Virus record (IMG/VR): IMGVR_UViG_3300020185_000029
Coordinates: 1 to 64,000 of that record
From: a virus
Length of the DNA: 64,000 nucleotides
Strand: one strand, 5' to 3'
Part shown: positions 48,890-59,289 of the stretch, one piece after another
Position numbering within the stretch: position 1 is the first letter of the stretch
Layout: each line of letters begins with the position of its first letter
Notes under the pieces: model-generated
Databases searched by the model: none
What the model saw: the letters and a program-made list of their open reading frames with translations, nothing else
Told to the model about the DNA's origin: nothing
Program-made: the position numbers and the translations under genes

Positions 48890-50539
48890 TTAAACCCTAA
48901 AATCATTTACAACTGAATAGTTGGGAGCCGTAAAAAGATTCTTATTACTTTCAAAAGAGTATTTTGAATTTAGAGTTATCGATAGTGGGTCCCCAGTACC
49001 AATCGATACTCCTTCTAAATTTAAAGATTGAAGCTTCCCGTATTCGCTAAGCATATCATTCGACTTCACTTTCAATGAGGATACCAATTGATCCATAGAC
49101 AGAGAACTTCCAGTTTCAAGTATAGCATTTAAGGATATGTCTAAATATGCTCTGTTTTTAATTTCCAAATCAATTGTATCATATTTTCCACCCTTGCCTG
49201 GAAGTGCGCTTGACGCTATAGAAATCTTAGACGGAGTAAATGATAGAGACGTCTTTACTTCCTTAAAAAAGTCTTCCTCTGGAGCGTCTTTATTATCAAA
49301 TGACTGATCGAAATTTATAGCGAATGTATCAGAGTCCCTTGAAAATGAGTCAGCAGTAACTCTATTGCTTAAAGACTTTGGTGCATTTCCTCCGAAAAAA
49401 GCATTAAACTCTCCATTAGCTATATCGAATATATTTATATCCTCAAAAGCGCTTTGTATAAGTCCAGACCTTATAGACTTATCGGCAGATGATGTTACAG
49501 ACCCTCCTACAGAAACGGAGACTAAAGAGGTTCCACTATTGATCGAAATGTTTGTATCAACTCTAACCTGATCCCGTATAGATTCATCATCACCAAATGA
49601 GTATGAGAAGTTTATATAGTTATTAAATAGGTCTTCAGTAATATCCTTCTGCAGTGGCTCTTGTCCAATAGATGTTGAACCAAATTGATTTGTCAGAAAT
49701 TCACTAGCCGTAGAGAACCAATCATAAGTTAAAAATCTATTCCTAATTATAGATATTGGATCACCTATGCTTCCCTCTAATCTACCTTTTATTGAGATAG
49801 AATTTGGAGCGTCAATAGATGAGTCTATATCTGCCGAATATCTTAATATACCAGAGTTTCCATACAAATCAGAAGAGTAACTTTCAGTTACACTATAAGT
49901 TCCTTGAACTCTATCTATACTTTCTTGCAAAGAATTTAAATTTAAAGAGTAGTCCGAATCCTTGCATATAAAGTGAGGAGAAATGAAAGTTTGAGTAGAT
50001 CCAGTCCTTTGCCTAACGTAGTCTATTGCATTCTGTAATGAAGATGATTTGTCATATGAATCGGCTTGAGGAGTTTCTATGCCCTTTGCGCTTATAAGGT
50101 GAGAAATTGAAACTATTCCATCATTACCTTCTTCAAACGACCAACTCTCCTGTGGATCTATAACTCCATAATTATCACCAAAATAATCTACTGGGTAAGC
50201 AGTAAAGTTAATATTATAATCAATAATTTTATTATATTTGCTTTGCCCAAAGTCGATAGAATCAATCTTTACTCCGCTCCTTACCATTACCTCTGCTTCA
50301 TAAGGCTTAAAATCCTTAACTATAAAAATTCCAAAGTCTTTTGAAAACCCGCTAATCAGCTTCAATTGCTCTGACCTAAGATCATTGAAGTCCCTTCCAG
50401 TAAGCTGACCATTTAGAGAGTACGATTCCTCACTCCCAAAGTTTTCCCCATACTTTAAAAAATTCTCCTGACTACTCAAGAATGGTGTTGGTTGATCACC
50501 AAAGTCAAAGCTATCGTAAATTATTTTAGTTGGAGTCAT
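48890..50539 (-). CDS. Tail structural protein, unknown (549 aa)
   Basis: Beta-rich protein (MTPTKIIYDSFDFGDQPTPF) with many Ser/Asp/Ile residues and a segment TSLVSVSVGGSVTSSADKSI; the C-terminal region has FTPSKISIASSALPGKGGK. It overlaps the upstream 536-aa gene as ATGA and shares its composition, so the two may be related distal tail proteins. No family recognised. Position between tape measure and baseplate-like genes is typical of distal tail components. Confidence 0.55.
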   Translation of the reverse strand: MTPTKIIYDSFDFGDQPTPFLSSQENFLKYGENFGSEESYSLNGQLTGRDFNDLRSEQLKLISGFSKDFGIFIVKDFKPYEAEVMVRSGVKIDSIDFGQSKYNKIIDYNINFTAYPVDYFGDNYGVIDPQESWSFEEGNDGIVSISHLISAKGIETPQADSYDKSSSLQNAIDYVRQRTGSTQTFISPHFICKDSDYSLNLNSLQESIDRVQGTYSVTESYSSDLYGNSGILRYSADIDSSIDAPNSISIKGRLEGSIGDPISIIRNRFLTYDWFSTASEFLTNQFGSTSIGQEPLQKDITEDLFNNYINFSYSFGDDESIRDQVRVDTNISINSGTSLVSVSVGGSVTSSADKSIRSGLIQSAFEDINIFDIANGEFNAFFGGNAPKSLSNRVTADSFSRDSDTFAINFDQSFDNKDAPEEDFFKEVKTSLSFTPSKISIASSALPGKGGKYDTIDLEIKNRAYLDISLNAILETGSSLSMDQLVSSLKVKSNDMLSEYGKLQSLNLEGVSIGTGDPLSITLNSKYSFESNKNLFTAPNYSVVNDFRV

Positions 50540-52146
50540 AATGTAGCTCTATTCCTAACCAGTTTGTTGAATTTATATTTTACAGATACTTCTAATGCAT
50601 TTTCCTCTAAATTGTATTGGTAAGTTGCGCCATCAATATAAGTATCATTATAGTTCTTTACATGCTCATTAGCTACACCCTTTGCCTGGTCAAGAAGATC
50701 ATAAAGCGTATCTTCCTCTTGTCCATTTATAGATATTTTTAAGTCTCTAGATCCCTGATTTGTAGTATCGATTTTTTGTACAAATTGTTTCTCACCTAAG
50801 GCGGAGAAATTGGCAAATGTATTAATTGAATCGTCATCGTTAACCGAAATAGAAACTCTTCTTCCGCTTATTAGAGAAGAGTCATCGGAAAAGTTATATT
50901 TATAGTCTATAGAACTTCCATTCGTTTTTTTATTATAAGAACAATCCTCTAGGCTCAAATCTTTAATACCGCCCCGCTCCTGATAAAAACTATAACATCT
51001 TCCATAGATATTTTCTTTTTCTATATTGTAGCCATTCACAGAGTTTTGCATTTTTTCTGCCTCAGATTCACCTCTTCCCAATATACTTGCTTCCTCAGAA
51101 ATCTCCATAATGTCTCCTAGTCTTTGCATGGAGAGTGTTGAATTTAAAATATAATTTTCTCCATAATTAGAATCAGCATCGTTAAAGGATATTGTGTAGT
51201 TAGCCTCGCCAGCAAAATTATCAATAGTTTGAGAATTAGAAATGGCTCCAGAAGGTAGAGCTGAGGAATTACCATATGCTAGATAAGTTTCACTACATCT
51301 ACCATAAGATCCGCTTATTTCACTTTTTATAGCTTCGGATAGATCGACTTCTATAGAAAAGGATTTTGCCTTTATTGAGCCATTTTCAGAAACAGAGATT
51401 ATTCCGTCTGCTTGTTTTGTGAAGTTATGAGAGCGCTTTACTGAATATTTTTCAAATTCAGAAGTATATGTAGAAAATTTTCTAGAAATACTAACCGAGT
51501 TGTTTACTAAATCGTAGGATTCATTAAATTTCTCGTCTACTGCCCCAGTAAAAAAATTCTGTCCAGGAAAGCTATCTAAAAGTTCAAAGGGCGGTTCTAC
51601 TGTTTGAAAAATTTCCGTAGCTAAACCTTTTGCTCTTTGAATAGGGGTGATTATCACTCCATCGCCACTAGCATATTTAATATTTATACTATGCGTATAA
51701 GAAAATTGATCACCATCCCTGTTAATATTAAAATCTTCAGAAAAATCCTCAAGCAGGTATGGAGATTCTAAAATGGTGTTTCCAGTTACTAAGGGAGCTA
51801 ATCCGCTATAATATTTACCAGAAAGATTGCTTAAATTTCCAGATTGGAAGCCTTCGATTGATAGATTGTAAGTAGAGTACTGTAAAGAGTTTGCATCGTT
51901 ATTACTAAAACTTAATACCCTACCTTTTCCGAAGTCATTTCCATTTAGTATTATCGGCTGATAATCTTGAAGACCAGTTCTAAAAAACTCAGAAGCGCTA
52001 ACTAATCCGCTTACACCAATATCATTTTGAAGATCTATGAAATATCCCTCTATCTCATACTCAACTCTTGAACCGAATCTAAAATTGGAATTTAAGAATT
52101 GATTTGTTTTTTTAAAACCTAATAAACTAGCATTATTAAAATTCAC
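50536..52146 (-). CDS. Tail structural protein, unknown (536 aa)
   Basis: Starts with GTG 52144-52146 (MNFNNASLLGFKKTNQFLNS) eight bases after the tape measure stop. Beta-rich, with repeated Ser/Asp/Tyr-rich strands (SFSIEVDLSEAIKSEISGSY, RVSISVNDDDSINTFANFSA). The style matches the next gene. A distal tail or tail-tip role is likely from position; nothing more specific can be seen. Confidence 0.55.
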   Translation of the reverse strand: MNFNNASLLGFKKTNQFLNSNFRFGSRVEYEIEGYFIDLQNDIGVSGLVSASEFFRTGLQDYQPIILNGNDFGKGRVLSFSNNDANSLQYSTYNLSIEGFQSGNLSNLSGKYYSGLAPLVTGNTILESPYLLEDFSEDFNINRDGDQFSYTHSINIKYASGDGVIITPIQRAKGLATEIFQTVEPPFELLDSFPGQNFFTGAVDEKFNESYDLVNNSVSISRKFSTYTSEFEKYSVKRSHNFTKQADGIISVSENGSIKAKSFSIEVDLSEAIKSEISGSYGRCSETYLAYGNSSALPSGAISNSQTIDNFAGEANYTISFNDADSNYGENYILNSTLSMQRLGDIMEISEEASILGRGESEAEKMQNSVNGYNIEKENIYGRCYSFYQERGGIKDLSLEDCSYNKKTNGSSIDYKYNFSDDSSLISGRRVSISVNDDDSINTFANFSALGEKQFVQKIDTTNQGSRDLKISINGQEEDTLYDLLDQAKGVANEHVKNYNDTYIDGATYQYNLEENALEVSVKYKFNKLVRNRATL

Positions 52147-52154
52147 TTTTATAA

Positions 52155-55100
52155 TTATTCACTGATCGTGTCTACAATTGATTCTAAATTTCTCCTAAAC
52201 TCTTCAACCGCTTCTTCTACTGAACCCAACCTAGCTATGCTGCCTTCTGGAAGCTTTATATCTATATTAGTAACAACATCAGTGGTTTTGATTACTCCCT
52301 CTGCAATCTTTTGACTTAGATTATTAGATGCTTCAATAAATTGCTGTTGAGTAAGAGTATTTGCATTTAATTTTTCTACTAGAGTGGCTATAGCATCTCT
52401 ATTTATCACCGCTTCGGCCTCCTGTATCTTGAGTGCAGCTAATACATTTGCTGCAGAGTCTGCTGCGGTGGCAGATTCGTTGCCTCCTTCTACAACTGGT
52501 GGCGCTCCAGGAAGCCTACCTTCGGTTGGAGTAACCTTACTTAATAGTGAGCCTAATGTTGGGCTGACCTCCCTAAGGGATTCGACAATATCACCTAAAC
52601 CTTGGTTAATTACTTCAAAGCCACCAATCTCTTCACCTGTATTAGTTTCAATCTTAACTAGTTCGTCTAAGTCCAGTCTAACACCCTGATCAGACAAACG
52701 GTCAAATACACGTTCTAATCTTCCAGGTAAATCCGCAAGCCCTTCAGGAGTTCTATCCCCTTTACTCAACTCTCGTTCAAAAATGCTCCTAGCTCTTTTA
52801 CTCTGTTCATCGGTTAGTTGACCCCCTTCAGCTTTTGATCTAGTAACAAGATTAAACTGCTCTCTAATTACATCAGCCGCCCCCTTTAATGCTTGAGCCT
52901 CTGGAGAATTCTTATCAGCCAGCACTTCTCTAACTGGATTTGCTCCATTATCTCCACCATATTGACCCAATCCTAAGAAAGTTTTTCTCATTCCCGTTCT
53001 AATTTCTTCAGTGAGGCTATTAGCTGCCCTATCTTCACCAAATAATTGTGAAAGGTTCTGACCTCCCGTCTTTGACCCTAAATCGTTTAATGCTGCTTGA
53101 GCAACTCTCTGATTTTCAGCCTGTTGATTGAGAGCTACTGTATCTGCAAGTGACTGATTTGTATTTGCGACAAGAGCATCTCTATTTCCTGCTAGTTCAA
53201 TTGCCAATTTTGCAAGCTCTTGTTTCAAATCCTTATCATCTGTCTTTCCTATTAGAGAGTTTATATCGCTAATTGAGGCTCCTTCATTCGCAACCCTTTC
53301 CAAGATTGGGGAAACCTCAGCTCTTTGTTCTGGTGTGAATGTGGACAATCTATCTTTAAAAGCAGATTGGACACCCCCTGAAGCACCCAAGTTAAGATCC
53401 TTTAACCCATCTGTAAGAGCTGTTTTCAGATTACTTATCTGAAGGTCCTGCTTTTTACGTGTCTGGTCAAATCCCTGCCTAGAAAGAAACTCCAATTTAT
53501 TTTGCGCGAGGTTGGACGCTCTACTAACTTCACCCCTTTGCGTTATTCTATCAGCAGCAGACTGTCCAGCCTGAGCTTGGAACAAATTAGATGAAGCAGC
53601 GTCAGAGTCTCTGTTAGCTCCTGCGACTTTAAAGTTCGCATCTGTTATCGCAGCGGCAGCTTGCTGTTCAATTATATTGGTCTTAATGGAGCCATCTCCA
53701 ATCACTTTCTTGAATAGGTTTGATAGAAGCTTATTTGTGTCGAACTGAAGAGCAAAAGCTTTTGCAGTTTCCTTTTCAAGGCCCAGCGCAATTAGCCTCT
53801 GGAGATTACTTCCAGACTTCTCTAAAGTGGAAAAGTCAACATTGTCAAGATCTATATCCGCTAGAAGACCTCCAATAAAAAGAGATACCTCATCTTCTGT
53901 AATCTTACTAAGATCAAGTTGATCTTGGTTTGTTACTCTTGTTATTGGCGCTCCAAAGGCAAATTGACCAACACCCCTAATAGTTTCTGTCTCCTTCTCT
54001 ATAGTAGCTCGCCTATCTTTAGATTTTGTAGCGAAATCGTCGAAAGCCTTCTGTGTTGACGCTGTCCTTATTTTTGACTGCCCTTCCCTTTGGAGTTCAT
54101 CCAATATCCCTCTTCTTTCCTCTGGAGTTGCAGTAACAAAGTCTTGCTTAAGCTTCCTCCCTCTTTCTGATTTCCCAAGATTTGGATCGTTCTGAAAATC
54201 ATTAAAAGTTCTTTGTATATCAGAGAACAGGGCCGCTATCTGTTTTCCTGATGCAGTTCCACTTTCAAATGCATCATTTAGTCTAAACTGCGCATTTACA
54301 TATGCCTGTGCAGAAGCTATATTCTTTTTATAAAAATCTTGCTGCTCGCCCAGAGACTTGGAATACTTGCTGGCATCATCAGTGGCTGTAGAAAGCGCAG
54401 CACTAACTCCACCCAGTAGACCCCCAACTCCAGCACCTATTGCAATACCAAGCGGATTCCCAGAAAATGCACCCACACTTGCTCCAGTCGCAGCTCCACC
54501 TAAAGCACCAGATGCAATTGACCCAGCTCTTTCATTTCCACTTACCTTTGCAATCCCCTGACCAATTACTGGCGCTGCCAAAGCACCAGCAAAGCTAAGT
54601 CCAAATCCAGCCCCCTGTAGTCTTTGTCCTCTAGCTATTTTTCTAGATTGAACCGATTCGTTAAATTTAGCTCTAGACTCTGGTGTAAGTTTTTTACCAG
54701 TTGACGAGTTTAATATTCCTTTTGCCTTTTTTTCTAGGCCGCTGTCGAAACCAAACCTACCCGTTCCAGACTTCTCTAGTTGTGTTTGTGCATCAGCCAA
54801 AAGAGACTGTTGAACTGCATTTCTTGTTCCCTTTTCAATTTGTTTGAAGTTTACCAGTCCAGCATTTTTAATTTTATTTGCTAACTCCCTACCCTCCTTG
54901 GATCTATTGAGTTCCTCGAAGCTCAATGATTTCCCTTGTGATTTAGACTCCTTTTTTAATTCGGCCTCTATAAGCTCAAGTCTTAACCTTCTCTTAAATT
55001 CTGCAAATGGAGCTGCATCTCCCCTAAACCCACTAGGCACAGCGCCAGCCGCAAATTGTTTTTTAAAATCCTTATAGTTGTACTCTTTTAACTCTTTGCT

Positions 55101-57923
55101 AAAGTTTTTTGGCGCATTTCTTGCCTGCTCGGCTAAACTTGGCTGTATTATTGCTGGTGGACCAGCGACTTCAGGGACAAGCCTTGTTTTTCCCTTTAAG
55201 TCCGTTTGTCCAGTAAAAGTAAATCTGCTATTTCTAAGGTCCCCAGTAAATCCAGTTGATCCAGGATTATAAATTGGATCACCTACTGGTCTAAATTTCC
55301 CTTTATCATTTTTAACAAAAGGTTTTTGTGTCGGAGATACTCTAGTCCTTTCATCAGCACCGCTTGGTGGTGTTTTTGGTGTATCTCTACCAAAACCTCT
55401 AGTAGCCTGTTGTGCAGCCATAGAAGTTTGTTCAGCAGCAGCCTGTCTCAATAGTGTTGGAATTTTAAAGCCTTGACCAGAGGCTAAACCAGCTTCAATT
55501 CTTGAAATTTGTCTTGGAGTTAAAGGCTGTCCTGCTCTCAGCCTTCTTTCCATTTGTTTAATTTCTGTATCGCCTAAGTTGACCCTGCCTGAGGATTGAC
55601 CAAAAGGAAAAGGATCGGTTACATCAAGATTGACCCTGCCTTCTGCAAAATTAGGTATATAGGTAGCTCCCCCAGCTCTAACCCTTCTTATATCAGAGAG
55701 TTTTATATTTTTAGTTACTTGTTCGCCACCCTGCATACCTCTAAGAGTAACCATCTGATTCTCCCTTTGGTATTGCTTCCAGCTAGAATACCCCTTAGGA
55801 GGCGGCTTTCCAGCCTTAGATGACTGAGCAACCATAGATGAATGCTGAACCCCTGAAAGCTGTCTAACTGAGTCATATTTCTTACTGTAGTAGCTTACAG
55901 ACTGAAACTTGGTGTTACCCATCAGAAGCTTGCTAATGCCATCCCTAGAGGCCTTGTAGGTCAATCCCTTAACCATAGGGATCTTACCTCTGGCAAAGTT
56001 TCCACCCATAGAGCTAATAGCAGAAGATCCTGCCATATCTCTATTCAATACAATGTCGCCATTTTTATTAGGTATTAAAATCTCATCACTATTCAATACG
56101 GCTGGCCCAATCTTGCCCTTTCCATAATTGAATGAATTTACTACTTTTACTTGCGCGTTTGAACTAGCTCCACCAACGCCATTACTGATCGCCCTTTTTT
56201 CATTTTCTATTGCTCCCCCCAAAGTTCCTCCAGCAAAACCTTTTGCTCTTCCTCCTTTCCTACTTACGTCTCCAGTAAAAACAGATCCACCAAGAGATAC
56301 ACCCTGTCTCGACAAGCTTTGCGCAGTTCTAATCGAACTAGCTTCTAAGGCTTTTTGCGCAGCAAGTTGTTTAGTCAGCAAGCCTAATATAATTTGTTCT
56401 TTTTGTGCCTGCGAAGTTGCTAATTCTAGTTGTTTTAACTCGGAAGAGGTAGCTTGAGCTAACAAGCTTTGAATAACTCTCTGATTTGCTATTCGTTTTT
56501 CTGAAACTTTGTTTATACCACTGAGTTGAAGCAAACTTGCGCCACCCTGAGTGAATACATTTTTTAAAGTATTGGCAATAATTGCCAAGCCAGTTACAAA
56601 TGCAGGACCAGTCAAGACTTTCACAAACCCTTCAGCAAGTGGCGCTAAAAGCTTAAGATCATTAGCTAGTAAAATTACGTCCTTGGTAATATTCGCCAAA
56701 AAGGACCCACCTCCAATATCATTGCCTTGAAGAGCTTCTAGCAATACATTTATATCCGTTACAATAGACTTGAAGAAGTCTTGAAGCCCAGCCTTTCCAA
56801 GGCCTGCAAAAATTTGACCTATATTGTTAGATATTTGATTACTAATACCCTCAATAGTTTGATTGTAAGCTAAGTTGGCTATAATAGCTTCATTAGTTGC
56901 CTTAGTCGCAGCGTCTGTCGCTCCTCCAGCAATACTTTGTTGGGATGCTAAATCTCTAAATAGGGCCGACAATTTTGAAACCTGGAACTGGCCAGCAACA
57001 ACTGTAGATATTTGAGTGGCAAGACTTCTTTCCCCGTCCTTTTGAGCTTGACTAATGGCTACAGATGCTGCTACTAAGTTATCAAAGGTCGAGGCACTTT
57101 CATCAACAGCGACCCCAAGTTCTTTCAACTGTGCAATTCTAGTAGGTAAATTAAGTCTAGTTAAAGCAGTCTTCAGACCTTGACCAATAGTAGCGCCACC
57201 CAAACCAGTTCTTTGTTTTATCGCAGTAATGAAACCCAGCAATTCTTCAAACGATATGCCAGCATCCTGAGCAACGGATGCCGATCTAGAAACCGCATCA
57301 ATTAGATCTGTAGAAGAAACCGCAAAAGCAGTTTCAACTGCTCTTAACTTATTTATGACTTCAGTAGTCGTTATAGCAGAGGATGCAAAACCATTAACAA
57401 CCGCAGTTAAACCAGAAATTGCTTTTTCTGTGTTTAAAGTTGTTAGTCGAGTTAATATCAGAGCGTCACTTGTTCTCTTTAGAGTTTGCTCTACGCTCAA
57501 GCCCTGTCTGGCAAATTCCTGTGCAGTTTCAGCTACTCTTTGAAATCCCTGACCAGTATTCTTAGCAACCTTAAACAGCTCGTCACCAAACTTCGATATC
57601 GTATCGCTACTTCTTCCGAAGATGGAGTTAATAGCATTCAAGCTACTTTCCACCTGTACTACGGTGGTAGCCAATTCTAGGAAGGCTCTTCTTACCCCTT
57701 CAATGACGGCCACAGAAGCACCGAAAGCGATGACACGGGCATTAGAAGCTTCAAGTGATTTAGTAAACTCATTTGCCTTGCCTGTAATTCTGCCTAAAGC
57801 CTGCTCACTTCGCTTTGTGTCAATTATAACTTTACGTTTTTCAAGACCACGCAACTGAGCATTAAACTCTCTTGTGTTTGAGAGTTTTACTTCCGCTAAT
57901 ATTTCTAAATCAGATCTAGCCAT
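52155..57923 (-). CDS. Tail tape measure protein (1,922 aa)
   Basis: Sets tail length. The N-terminal domain (about residues 60-330) shows the phage tape-measure pattern (FRRAFLELA-like start, TEKAISGLTAVVNGFASSAI, DAGISFEELLGFITAIKQRT, LGGATIGQGLKTALTRLNLP). A long helical, Ala/Gln/Glu-rich middle and end follow, with a Gly/Ala-rich hydrophobic stretch at about residues 1105-1185 (FAGALAAPVIGQGIAKVSGN, IAIGAGVGGLLGGVSAAL). Segments such as ATYIPNFAEGRVNL near residue 760 recall motifs of marine phage tape measures. At this length a tail near 250-300 nm is expected if the usual ratio holds. Confidence 0.95.
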   Translation of the reverse strand: MARSDLEILAEVKLSNTREFNAQLRGLEKRKVIIDTKRSEQALGRITGKANEFTKSLEASNARVIAFGASVAVIEGVRRAFLELATTVVQVESSLNAINSIFGRSSDTISKFGDELFKVAKNTGQGFQRVAETAQEFARQGLSVEQTLKRTSDALILTRLTTLNTEKAISGLTAVVNGFASSAITTTEVINKLRAVETAFAVSSTDLIDAVSRSASVAQDAGISFEELLGFITAIKQRTGLGGATIGQGLKTALTRLNLPTRIAQLKELGVAVDESASTFDNLVAASVAISQAQKDGERSLATQISTVVAGQFQVSKLSALFRDLASQQSIAGGATDAATKATNEAIIANLAYNQTIEGISNQISNNIGQIFAGLGKAGLQDFFKSIVTDINVLLEALQGNDIGGGSFLANITKDVILLANDLKLLAPLAEGFVKVLTGPAFVTGLAIIANTLKNVFTQGGASLLQLSGINKVSEKRIANQRVIQSLLAQATSSELKQLELATSQAQKEQIILGLLTKQLAAQKALEASSIRTAQSLSRQGVSLGGSVFTGDVSRKGGRAKGFAGGTLGGAIENEKRAISNGVGGASSNAQVKVVNSFNYGKGKIGPAVLNSDEILIPNKNGDIVLNRDMAGSSAISSMGGNFARGKIPMVKGLTYKASRDGISKLLMGNTKFQSVSYYSKKYDSVRQLSGVQHSSMVAQSSKAGKPPPKGYSSWKQYQRENQMVTLRGMQGGEQVTKNIKLSDIRRVRAGGATYIPNFAEGRVNLDVTDPFPFGQSSGRVNLGDTEIKQMERRLRAGQPLTPRQISRIEAGLASGQGFKIPTLLRQAAAEQTSMAAQQATRGFGRDTPKTPPSGADERTRVSPTQKPFVKNDKGKFRPVGDPIYNPGSTGFTGDLRNSRFTFTGQTDLKGKTRLVPEVAGPPAIIQPSLAEQARNAPKNFSKELKEYNYKDFKKQFAAGAVPSGFRGDAAPFAEFKRRLRLELIEAELKKESKSQGKSLSFEELNRSKEGRELANKIKNAGLVNFKQIEKGTRNAVQQSLLADAQTQLEKSGTGRFGFDSGLEKKAKGILNSSTGKKLTPESRAKFNESVQSRKIARGQRLQGAGFGLSFAGALAAPVIGQGIAKVSGNERAGSIASGALGGAATGASVGAFSGNPLGIAIGAGVGGLLGGVSAALSTATDDASKYSKSLGEQQDFYKKNIASAQAYVNAQFRLNDAFESGTASGKQIAALFSDIQRTFNDFQNDPNLGKSERGRKLKQDFVTATPEERRGILDELQREGQSKIRTASTQKAFDDFATKSKDRRATIEKETETIRGVGQFAFGAPITRVTNQDQLDLSKITEDEVSLFIGGLLADIDLDNVDFSTLEKSGSNLQRLIALGLEKETAKAFALQFDTNKLLSNLFKKVIGDGSIKTNIIEQQAAAAITDANFKVAGANRDSDAASSNLFQAQAGQSAADRITQRGEVSRASNLAQNKLEFLSRQGFDQTRKKQDLQISNLKTALTDGLKDLNLGASGGVQSAFKDRLSTFTPEQRAEVSPILERVANEGASISDINSLIGKTDDKDLKQELAKLAIELAGNRDALVANTNQSLADTVALNQQAENQRVAQAALNDLGSKTGGQNLSQLFGEDRAANSLTEEIRTGMRKTFLGLGQYGGDNGANPVREVLADKNSPEAQALKGAADVIREQFNLVTRSKAEGGQLTDEQSKRARSIFERELSKGDRTPEGLADLPGRLERVFDRLSDQGVRLDLDELVKIETNTGEEIGGFEVINQGLGDIVESLREVSPTLGSLLSKVTPTEGRLPGAPPVVEGGNESATAADSAANVLAALKIQEAEAVINRDAIATLVEKLNANTLTQQQFIEASNNLSQKIAEGVIKTTDVVTNIDIKLPEGSIARLGSVEEAVEEFRRNLESIVDTISE

Positions 57924-57941
57924 GCCTATATACTATTACAC
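57924..57941 (-). promoter_or_regulatory. Late-type promoter element GTGTAATA
   Basis: On the minus strand GTGTAATA (57934-57941), then GTATATAGGC and ATG 57923. It sits directly downstream of the tail-tube terminator, so the tape measure should be transcribed separately. Confidence 0.6.
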
Positions 57942-57942
57942 T

Positions 57943-57979
57943 AAAAAAAAGCCCACTGATAAAAAAATCAATGGGCTTT
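57943..57979 (-). terminator. Rho-independent terminator after the tail-tube gene
   Basis: A 13-bp stem with one G-T pair, AAAGCCCAYTGAT type (57948-57960 with 57967-57979), and a loop of six A/T bases, followed on the minus strand by a T-run (57943-57950). Confidence 0.9.
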
Positions 57980-58003
57980 GTTTTTTAAATGAATATTTAA
58001 AAT

Positions 58004-59233
58004 TTATGAACGACCTGCGTATCTCGCAGCAAGTTCTGCTGTTGTGACGGCTCCACTGAAGAATATGCCTTTTCCAGTTTCATCAACAGTACCAAGTGGG
58101 ACTTGGAATGTTACAGAACCGTTTCTTGCAGATCCGATATCAAGAGATGTATTTTCCGATTCGAAGGTAGCACCTCTAACAAAAATAGCGAATTGATCTG
58201 TATCTACCGAATTACCAGTACTTCCAGCAGTTACAATACTAAAGTCAAACTCAGTGTTCGATGTGCCGTTGAATAGATCAACAAGAGAACCTGTTGACAT
58301 ATCAGTGACATTAAAATCGAAGCTTACTGTTCCATCGATTGGTGTTTGCAATGGGCGAGCAAAAACGAATTGACTTCCTAGTCTTTCAAGGTTGTCACGA
58401 GCAACTGGAACGCTAACGGAAAACGAATTGATATTCGATTCTGTAATGTTAACACCCATGTTACCCGAAAGAGCATTGATGTTAAGTTTAATTCCACCTT
58501 GTTTGATGACCGCTGGCATTGTAGAACCTGCACCAGCAAAAGCTCCAGTGGAGTCTTGTGAGATTGCAGGAATATCATATTGCCACCCAGTAACCTTGTC
58601 TCCATTTTCTGGGAAAATTGCTGGAGAAATGTTGCCAGTACTATTAGAATTAACTACGTAATTAGAACCTTCAACAGAAACTGTAGATTCCATGAACCCA
58701 CCAACACTTGCGCTAACTTCATAATTAGTTATGAAGCCATTCGACAAGCAAACTACAAAGTCCTCTGAATCGGCAGAGGTATCTCCATAAACGGACTTAC
58801 CTTCTGGGACGAATTGTGCGAAATAGTTCTTGGAATCATTTGTAGAATCAAAGAATCCAGACAAGCAATTTCTCAAGCCACTTACATTTCCAGCAATAGT
58901 GGAAGTTTCAAGGGACACTGGAAATCCAAGAATAGCTTCGTTCAATCCATTATTAGTGAAATAAGTGAAATCGAAGGTTGGGGTCGGTGCAGAAGTAGCT
59001 AATTTGGCAAGAGTAGTAGCTTGTCCAAATTGATTAATGTTCTGAAGAGGGTTGTCGAAAGAGTCGGAGAACGACTGTACTCTGAATAGTGGTCTGATTT
59101 GGTTATCACCGCTTGATCCACTTAATAGATTGGTGTAACCGTAAAGACCATCTGCAAAGTGTCTGCCAGTTGCTGGCGAAGGGCCTACAAATAGGCCAGC
59201 ACTTTCATATCTTGTTTGAATTCTTTTTGCCAT
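58004..59233 (-). CDS. Major tail (tube) protein (409 aa)
   Basis: Beta-rich (MAKRIQTRYESAGLFVGPSP, VGGFMESTVSVEGSNYVVNS, KLNINALSGNMGVNITESNI) with an overall pattern of repeated short strands like phage tail-tube proteins. It lies between tail-completion-type genes and the tape measure, and a strong terminator follows, as expected for an abundant component. The larger size than usual suggests an extra surface domain. No sheath-like gene accompanies it. Assignment is by position and composition. Confidence 0.75.
   Translation of the reverse strand: MAKRIQTRYESAGLFVGPSPATGRHFADGLYGYTNLLSGSSGDNQIRPLFRVQSFSDSFDNPLQNINQFGQATTLAKLATSAPTPTFDFTYFTNNGLNEAILGFPVSLETSTIAGNVSGLRNCLSGFFDSTNDSKNYFAQFVPEGKSVYGDTSADSEDFVVCLSNGFITNYEVSASVGGFMESTVSVEGSNYVVNSNSTGNISPAIFPENGDKVTGWQYDIPAISQDSTGAFAGAGSTMPAVIKQGGIKLNINALSGNMGVNITESNINSFSVSVPVARDNLERLGSQFVFARPLQTPIDGTVSFDFNVTDMSTGSLVDLFNGTSNTEFDFSIVTAGSTGNSVDTDQFAIFVRGATFESENTSLDIGSARNGSVTFQVPLGTVDETGKGIFFSGAVTTAELAARYAGRS
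58156..58178 (-). repeat. 23-bp exact repeat, copy in the tail-tube gene
   Basis: Identical over 23 bases to 42646-42668, same orientation; see that entry. Here it codes in frame for RGATFES (within FVRGATFESENTSLDIG). Confidence 0.9.
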
Positions 59234-59289
59234 AGTTTTAAAAAAGTTGGGTTATAATAGTTAATACATTTTATTTGCGAAATTGTGAA

